Source: Propionibacteriaceae bacterium (GTDB lineage Bacteria > Actinomycetota > Actinomycetes > Propionibacteriales > Propionibacteriaceae). From it: DNA of 10,582 bases. Positions 5,687-10,582 of the stretch are shown here, piece by piece. Within the stretch, counting starts at the first letter, position 1. Every line of letters begins with the position of its first letter. The translations under genes and the position numbers were made by a program. The stretch lies in the NCBI GenBank assembly GCA_009787035.1, contig WRGV01000030.1:1-10582 (forward strand), in the 5' to 3' direction. The notes under the pieces are model-generated. The model was not told the origin of the DNA and did no database searches. It saw only the letters and a program-made list of their open reading frames with translations.

Positions 5687-8551
5687 TCACAGGTGGGCGG
5701 CTAGGAGTTGCGCCAGGGTCATGGCCTGGCGACCGGTCAGGTCGGCGACCTGCTTGCGGCAGCTGAAGCCGTCGGCCAGGATGATCGCGTCTGGGCCCGC
5801 CTGCTCGATCGCCGGGCCCAGATCGTGCTCGAAGACCTTGCGCGAGACCTCGTCGTGGCCCTGCTCGACACCGAAGTTGCCGGCCAGGCCGCAGCAGCCG
5901 CCGACCGTGACGACGCGGGCGCCGGTGCGGGCCAGCAGCGCGGCATCGGCCGCCCAGCCGAGTACGGACGCCTGGTGGCAGTGCGGTTGGGCGACGATCG
6001 TGTGGCCGTCCAGGCGCGGCGGCGTCCACTCGGGGACGGTCGCCAGCAGCTCCGCGAGGGTCTTGGTCGCCCCCGCGACGGCTGCCACGCGCGGGTCGTC
6101 CGGCAGCAGCTCCGCGGCGTCCGAACGCCAGACGGACAGGCAGCTGGGCTCGGTGCCGACGATCGGCATGCCCGACGCGGCAATGGGCGCGAGCACGTCC
6201 AGGGCCCGGCGCAGCTGGGCGCGGGCGCCCTCGTGCTGCCCGGTGGTGATCCAGGTCAGGCCGCAGCAGGCGTCCTCGGTGATGATCTGCGGTGCGAAGC
6301 CGGCCGCCAGCAGCACCTGCAGCAGAGCCGGGACGCGCGTGCCGTCCAGCGTGTCGGAGAACGAGTCGATCCAGACCGCCACCGGCGCGCGCCCGGCCAG
6401 CGCGCCCGCGTCCAGCCGCGACAGCGCGTCGGCCGCGACCCGCGTGGCCCGCACCGGGCGCAGCCGGGGCATCGGGCGGTGCGGATCGACCCCGATCGCG
6501 CGCTTGACCAGCGACGACACCACCGGGGTCTGCAAGGCCAGGTTGGCCAGCACCGACATGCCGGGCAGCGAGGCGGCCAGGCGTCCCCAGCGCGGCAGCC
6601 AGCCCAGCGTGTAGTGCCCAATGGGGCGGACGCGGTGCCGGTAGGCCTCGTGCAGCACCCGCGACTTGAGCGCGGCCATGTCGATGTCGCTGGGGCAGTC
6701 GCGCCGGCATCCTTTACAAGCTAGACACAGGTCGAGCGTGCTCAGGAGCTCCGGGGCCCGCCAGCCGCGCACGATCGAGCCGTTGACCATCTCCTGCAAC
6801 ATCCGGGCCCGCCCGCGCGTCGAGAAGTACTGGTCGCCGGTGGCCTGGTAGCTCGGACACATCACGCCGCCCGTGCCGGTCGTGTTGGCCAGGCACTTGC
6901 CGGTGCCCATGCACTGGTGCACCTGCCGTACGAACCCGGGATCGCTGCGCCGCAAGGGGGAATACAGCGTCTGTGCGACGCGGACGTCGGCTTCGGGGGC
7001 GACCGGATCGACGACGGTGCCGGGGTTGAGCAGGCCGCGCGGGTCGAAGAGCCGCTTGATATCGGCAAACAGGCGCAGCGCCTTGGGGGAGTACATCGTG
7101 GGCAGCAGCGCCGAGCGCGCGCGCCCGTCGCCGTGCTCGCCCGACACCGAGCCGCCGTGGCGGGCCACCAGCGCACCCGCATCGAGCAGGAAGGCGCGCA
7201 GCGCGACCGTGCCGCCGGGCCGGTCGAGCGGGAAGTCGATGCGGCAGTGCACACAGCCCTCGCCGAAGTGCCCGTACGGCAGCCCGTGCAGGCCGTGCCG
7301 GTCGAGCAGCGCCTCGAAGTCGCGCAGGTACGCGCCCAATTCCGCCACCGGCACCGCCGCGTCCTCGAAGGCGGGATAGGCCGGGTCGTCCCAGGCGATC
7401 GCCGACAGCCCCGCGCCGTCGGAGCGAATCTGCCAGATCGCCGCCGCCTGCCCCGCATCGCGCACCACGAAACCGTCGACCCCGCCCGCGGCCGCCACGA
7501 GCGCCTGTGCACGGGTGTCGACCTCCGCGGCGTCCTCGCCGACCAACTCGACGAAGGAATACCCTTGGCCGTCGGGCAGCGCCGGCACCGCGTCCGCGCC
7601 CAGATGCCTGCGCACCACGTCGATGATGCGGGCGTCCAGGCCCTCGATGGCGGTCGGGTGGAACGGCAGCAGCGCCGGGGTGTCGTCGGCGGCGTCGGCC
7701 ATCGTCGCATAGCCCAGCGCCACGGTGGCCCGGATCGGCGCGTCGTGCACCAGCCGGACGGTGGCCGTCAGCACGATGCCCAGCGTGCCCTCCGTCCCGG
7801 CGAAGAAGCGCTCGACGGCGGCGTGGTGCTCGGGAAGCAGGTGCTCCAGCGCGTAGCCGCTGTTTTGCCGCGAGAACCGTCCGAACTGGGTGCGAATGAT
7901 GCCCAGGTTGGCCGCGACCAGCTCGCGCAGCTGCGGCAGGGGAGCGGCGTCCACGTCGCCGCCCTCGCCGAGCACCACGATGTCGCCCGTGCCGGTGAGC
8001 ACCGTCAGCGAGACGATGTTGTCGGCGGTGCGTCCGTACCCCAGCGCCCGGGGGCCGCAGGCGTTGTTGCCGATCATGCCGCCCAGCGTGCAGCGGTCGC
8101 TGGTGGACGGATCGGGGCCGAAGCGCAGCCCGTACGGCTTGCCCGCGCGCTGCAGGTCGGCCTGGACGACACCCGGCTCGACGGTGGCGGTGCGCGCGTC
8201 CGGATCGACACCGAGCACGCGGTTGAGATGCCGGCCGCAGTCGATGACCAGCCCGGCCCCGACCGCGTTGCCGGCGATCGACGTGCCCGCGCCCCGCGAG
8301 GTGATCGGCAGCCCGACGGCCAGCGCCGCCCGGGCCACGCGCACCAGCTCGTCCACGTCGCGCGGCTGGGCCACGACGACGGGCACGACGCGGTACAGCG
8401 AGGCGTCCGAGCTGAACAGCGCCCGGGTGGCCGGGGTCCAGTCGAGGCAGGTGTCGTCGCCCAACCGGTCCCGGAACGCGGCCAGCAGCTGCTCGCGGCC
8501 GCGCAGCGAGTCCAAGGGGGTGACCAACGTGGGCGCGGTGATGGCATTCAC
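5687..8551 (-). CDS. FAD-linked oxidase fused to an Fe-S/CCG module (YdiJ/GlcD-GlcF-like 2-hydroxyacid dehydrogenase)
   Basis: The product is 954 residues from the GTG at 8551. Residues about 52-230 form a PCMH-type FAD-binding domain with RGAGTSIAGN (86-95) and PDPSTSDRCTLGGMIGNNACG. The oxidase C-terminal domain has the metal/substrate-site patterns GHFGEGCVH (H428, H435) and GEHGDG (H473). An Fe-S region follows: C547, C553 and C565 (MCPSY), then C609, C612, C615 and C619 in a CxxCxxCxxxCP motif. The C-terminal third has two CCG motifs (C762-C763 and C886-C887) with C931 near the end, as in GlcF and heterodisulfide-reductase subunits. Such fusions oxidise a D-2-hydroxyacid (E. coli YdiJ acts on D-2-hydroxyglutarate) and pass electrons on through the clusters. 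The exact substrate here is open. GTG 8551 is preferred because upstream codons would run through the divergent promoter region into the acyl-CoA ligase gene. The gene ends with tandem TGA codons. Confidence 0.9.
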   Translation of the reverse strand: MNAITAPTLVTPLDSLRGREQLLAAFRDRLGDDTCLDWTPATRALFSSDASLYRVVPVVVAQPRDVDELVRVARAALAVGLPITSRGAGTSIAGNAVGAGLVIDCGRHLNRVLGVDPDARTATVEPGVVQADLQRAGKPYGLRFGPDPSTSDRCTLGGMIGNNACGPRALGYGRTADNIVSLTVLTGTGDIVVLGEGGDVDAAPLPQLRELVAANLGIIRTQFGRFSRQNSGYALEHLLPEHHAAVERFFAGTEGTLGIVLTATVRLVHDAPIRATVALGYATMADAADDTPALLPFHPTAIEGLDARIIDVVRRHLGADAVPALPDGQGYSFVELVGEDAAEVDTRAQALVAAAGGVDGFVVRDAGQAAAIWQIRSDGAGLSAIAWDDPAYPAFEDAAVPVAELGAYLRDFEALLDRHGLHGLPYGHFGEGCVHCRIDFPLDRPGGTVALRAFLLDAGALVARHGGSVSGEHGDGRARSALLPTMYSPKALRLFADIKRLFDPRGLLNPGTVVDPVAPEADVRVAQTLYSPLRRSDPGFVRQVHQCMGTGKCLANTTGTGGVMCPSYQATGDQYFSTRGRARMLQEMVNGSIVRGWRAPELLSTLDLCLACKGCRRDCPSDIDMAALKSRVLHEAYRHRVRPIGHYTLGWLPRWGRLAASLPGMSVLANLALQTPVVSSLVKRAIGVDPHRPMPRLRPVRATRVAADALSRLDAGALAGRAPVAVWIDSFSDTLDGTRVPALLQVLLAAGFAPQIITEDACCGLTWITTGQHEGARAQLRRALDVLAPIAASGMPIVGTEPSCLSVWRSDAAELLPDDPRVAAVAGATKTLAELLATVPEWTPPRLDGHTIVAQPHCHQASVLGWAADAALLARTGARVVTVGGCCGLAGNFGVEQGHDEVSRKVFEHDLGPAIEQAGPDAIILADGFSCRKQVADLTGRQAMTLAQLLAAHL

Positions 8552-8563
8552 GCAGTCAGTCTG
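8551..8563 (-). promoter_or_regulatory. Possible -10 box of the oxidase gene, leaderless arrangement
   Basis: Read on the minus strand, CAGACT (8563-8558) is followed by six bases and then the GTG at 8551. With its last T as -7, the transcript would start at the G of GTG. The hexamer keeps the A at -11 and the T at -7 but has C in place of T at -12, and no -35 match was found. No Shine-Dalgarno sequence lies just upstream of 8551, which favours a leaderless reading. Confidence 0.3.
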
Positions 8564-8628
8564 CCACGGGCGCCCTTGTGAGGAGCCGCCGTCCAGATCC
8601 GAGGGCAAGGTTTTGTGGGTTTCGCACA

Positions 8629-8657
8629 GTGACGGGTGCGGCACGGGCGGGTACTCT
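8629..8657 (+). promoter_or_regulatory. Putative sigma-70-type promoter of the acyl-CoA synthetase gene
   Basis: GTGACG (8629-8634) resembles a -35 box, and TACTCT (8652-8657) fits the TANNNT -10 pattern, with a 17-nt spacer. Transcription would start at about 8664. This is the best two-box promoter in the window and lies in the 140-bp divergent region shared with the oxidase gene. Confidence 0.55.
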
Positions 8658-8675
8658 GACGTCAGTGCCACTGAC
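8656..8675 (+). promoter_or_regulatory. Palindromic putative operator at the acyl-CoA synthetase transcription start
   Basis: Two overlapping perfect palindromes lie at the start site: CTGACGTCAG (8656-8665) and GTCAGTGCCACTGAC (8661-8675, 7-bp arms around one base). They begin at the last bases of the -10 box and cover the predicted +1, the expected position for a repressor of the TetR or GntR type. A related CAGTGAC occurs at 8627-8633, overlapping the -35 box. No regulator gene is in the window, so the binding protein is unknown. Confidence 0.45.
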
Positions 8676-8691
8676 CAATGAAGGGGATGCC

Positions 8692-10582
8692 GTGTCCACA
8701 GTTGAAATCCGCGATGAGATCGTGGCTGCGTCCGCGCGCAGCTACGCGCACATGTTCCGTGCTCGCGTGGCCGCCACGCCCGACAAGGTGGCATTCATCG
8801 TCCCCAGCTACACCGAGCCGGAGGTGTGGCGCGATGTGACGTGGCAGGAGGCCCGCGAGCAGGTGGACGTTCTCGCCGCCGGGCTGCTCAGCCTGGGGCT
8901 GGAGAGCGAGCAGTGCGTGGCGATCGCGTCCGACACCCGCATCGAATGGGTGCTGATCGACCTGGCCATCGCCTGCGCGGGCGGAGTCACCACGACGGTG
9001 TACGCGAGCACGCACGCCGGCGACGTGCGCACGATCGTGCTCGATTCCGGCTCGGTGATGGCTGTCGTCGAGAACGCCGAGCAGCTGGCGAAGCTGCGCG
9101 GTGACAAGGATTCGGACGCGGCCCTGCACCACTTCATCCTGATCACGGACGACCGCGCCCCGGGCGACGACGATCCGCGCGTGGTCACCTGGGACCAGCT
9201 GAAGCAGCTGGGCGAGCAGTGGCTGGCCAAGGAGCCCGACGGCGTCGATGCGACGATCGACACGCTCGACCGCGACAGCCTGTCGACGCTGATCTACACA
9301 TCGGGCACGACGGGCGCGCCGAAGGGCGTCGAGTTGCTGCACGGCGCCTGGACGTACGAGGGCGAGGCGATCGAGCGGATCCAGGTCGTGTTTCCCGAGG
9401 ACCGGCTGTTCCTGTGGCTTCCGCTGGCGCACGTGTTCGGGCGCGACCTGCTGTCGGCGCAGATCCGGTGCGCGTTCGAGTCGGTGGTGGACGGACGCGT
9501 CAACCGCCTCGTCCAGAGCATCAGCGAAACCTCTCCGACGATCCTGGTCGGCGTGCCGCGCATCTTCGAGAAGGTGCGCGCCGCCGTCATCACCATGTAT
9601 CCGCGCAAGGGCGTGAAGGGCCGCATGAGCCGGTGGGCCTTCGCCGTGGGCCGCGAGGCCCGGCAGTTTGAGCTGCGCGGCGAGAAGCTTCCAGCCGGGC
9701 TGGCCGCGCGCCACCGCATCGCCGACCGTCTCGTGTTCAGCAAGCTGCGCGAGAAGCTGGGCGGGCGCATGCGCTTCATGGTGTCCGGCTCGGCCAAGCT
9801 GTCGAGCCAGGTGCAGGAATGGTTCCACAGCGCCGGGCTGCCGCTGGTCGAGGGCTACGGCCTGACCGAGACCAGCGCGATCGCCTGCTTCAACCATCCC
9901 AACGACTTCCGTCCGGGCACCGTGGGTTCCCCGCTGCCCGGCATCGAGGCGCACATCGCCGACGACGGCGAGCTGCTGCTGCGCGGTCCGATCGTGGCGC
10001 GCGGCTACCACAACCTGCCGCAGGCCAGCGCCGAGGCGTTCCAGGACGGCTGGTTCCACACCGGCGACATCGGCGAGATCGACGACGACGGCATCGTGCG
10101 CATCACCGATCGCAAGAAGGATCTGCTGAAGACGTCCAACGGCAAGTACGTTGCCCCGCAAAAGGTCGAGAGCGCCATCATGGCCAACACGCCGTACGCG
10201 GCGCAGACGCTGGTGATCGGCGAGGGACGCAAGTACTGTTCGGCGCTGCTCGTGCTGGACGAAGACCAGCTGGCCAGCTGGGGCACGCAGCACGGCTACA
10301 CCGATCTCAGCTATGCCGAGCTGACGCAGCTGCCCGACGTGCGTCGGCGCATTGACCACTACATCCGCCGCGCCAACACGAAGCTGGAGCGCTGGGAGAC
10401 GATCAAGAAGTACGTCATCCTCGATCACGAGCTGAGCCTGGACGCCGGCGAGCTGACGCCCAGCCTCAAGGTGCGCCGCGCGGTCGTCCTGAGCAAGTAC
10501 GCCGACATCATCGAGGACATGTACGCCGACGACTCGCCGTACGAGTTCCTGCCCGCCGAGCCGGAGCGGCGCCGTCCGAGCC
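8692..10582 (+). CDS. Long-chain fatty acid-CoA ligase, FadD15-like (3' end outside window)
   Basis: This AMP-forming ligase activates a fatty acid to acyl-adenylate and then acyl-CoA. Motifs, numbered from the GTG at 8692, are the phosphate-binding loop YTSGTTGAPKG (202-212), GYGLTETSA (388-396), HTGDIGE (456-462) followed by the hinge region RKKDLLKTSNGKYVAP, and the catalytic lysine K593 in PSLKVRR. All are intact. The overall pattern, including the segment PLAHVFGRDLLSAQ and the ending after the lysine, resembles mycobacterial FadD15. The frame is still open after 630 codons, already beyond the roughly 600 residues of FadD15, so only a short extension is probably missing. AAGGGGA (8681-8687) is a ribosome binding site 4 nt before GTG 8692. 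A second in-frame GTG at 8665 sits at the predicted transcription start and would add nine residues. It is expected in the cytosol or at the membrane face. Confidence 0.93.
   Translation, partial: MSTVEIRDEIVAASARSYAHMFRARVAATPDKVAFIVPSYTEPEVWRDVTWQEAREQVDVLAAGLLSLGLESEQCVAIASDTRIEWVLIDLAIACAGGVTTTVYASTHAGDVRTIVLDSGSVMAVVENAEQLAKLRGDKDSDAALHHFILITDDRAPGDDDPRVVTWDQLKQLGEQWLAKEPDGVDATIDTLDRDSLSTLIYTSGTTGAPKGVELLHGAWTYEGEAIERIQVVFPEDRLFLWLPLAHVFGRDLLSAQIRCAFESVVDGRVNRLVQSISETSPTILVGVPRIFEKVRAAVITMYPRKGVKGRMSRWAFAVGREARQFELRGEKLPAGLAARHRIADRLVFSKLREKLGGRMRFMVSGSAKLSSQVQEWFHSAGLPLVEGYGLTETSAIACFNHPNDFRPGTVGSPLPGIEAHIADDGELLLRGPIVARGYHNLPQASAEAFQDGWFHTGDIGEIDDDGIVRITDRKKDLLKTSNGKYVAPQKVESAIMANTPYAAQTLVIGEGRKYCSALLVLDEDQLASWGTQHGYTDLSYAELTQLPDVRRRIDHYIRRANTKLERWETIKKYVILDHELSLDAGELTPSLKVRRAVVLSKYADIIEDMYADDSPYEFLPAEPERRRPS

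Noticed and set aside
6917..8581. 554-codon plus-strand reading frame opposite the oxidase
   Set aside because: It is a shadow frame with no recognisable domain, lying over the conserved FAD and oxidase domains on the other strand.
8552..8794. 81-residue N-terminal extension of the oxidase up to 8794
   Set aside because: It would run through the divergent promoter region and antisense to the first codons of the acyl-CoA synthetase, and its sequence has no family resemblance.
8662..10428. 588-codon minus-strand reading frame opposite the acyl-CoA synthetase
   Set aside because: It is low-complexity, rich in His, Arg and Gln, and antisense to a gene with all motifs of its family.

Overview
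This window looks like chromosomal DNA from a high-GC Gram-positive bacterium (Actinomycetota). Codons mostly end in G or C, several starts are GTG, some promoter-to-start spacings suit leaderless mRNAs, and the gene families (an EttA/Rv2477c-type ABC-F protein, a FadD15-like acyl-CoA ligase) are those of actinobacteria. The genus cannot be fixed from the sequence. No tRNA, rRNA, insertion sequence or CRISPR array was seen.

Left part (1-4025, + strand). The 3' end of an acidic-tailed protein, possibly a single-stranded DNA-binding protein, is followed by a 241-bp gap with a strong hairpin. Next comes ettA, a ribosome-associated translation-throttle ATPase. A complete ABC exporter half-transporter follows ettA by 34 nt, and a 12-codon reading frame overlaps both the ettA stop and the exporter start.

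Middle part (4026-5682, + strand). This small accessory-looking block has its own putative promoter. It holds an acidic 118-aa protein of unknown family with a very strong ribosome binding site, then 3 nt later an AbiEii/MenT-type nucleotidyltransferase. The layout is that of a toxin-antitoxin module, but the partner is not the usual AbiEi winged-helix antitoxin. A nested hairpin follows, then a Nudix hydrolase whose ATG sits where a leaderless transcript would begin.

Right part (5684-10582). A large minus-strand gene encodes an FAD-linked oxidase fused to an Fe-S/CCG electron-transfer module (YdiJ/GlcD-GlcF-like 2-hydroxyacid dehydrogenase). It converges on the Nudix gene with a 4-nt gap. 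It is transcribed away from a long-chain acyl-CoA synthetase that runs off the right edge. The 140-bp divergent region holds promoter-like boxes on both strands and a palindromic putative operator at the synthetase start site.

The best candidate for something under-described is the AbiEii-like pair at 4034-5147. The most interesting regulatory signal is the palindrome and double start at 8629-8694. The genes fall into three or four independent transcription units, not one pathway.
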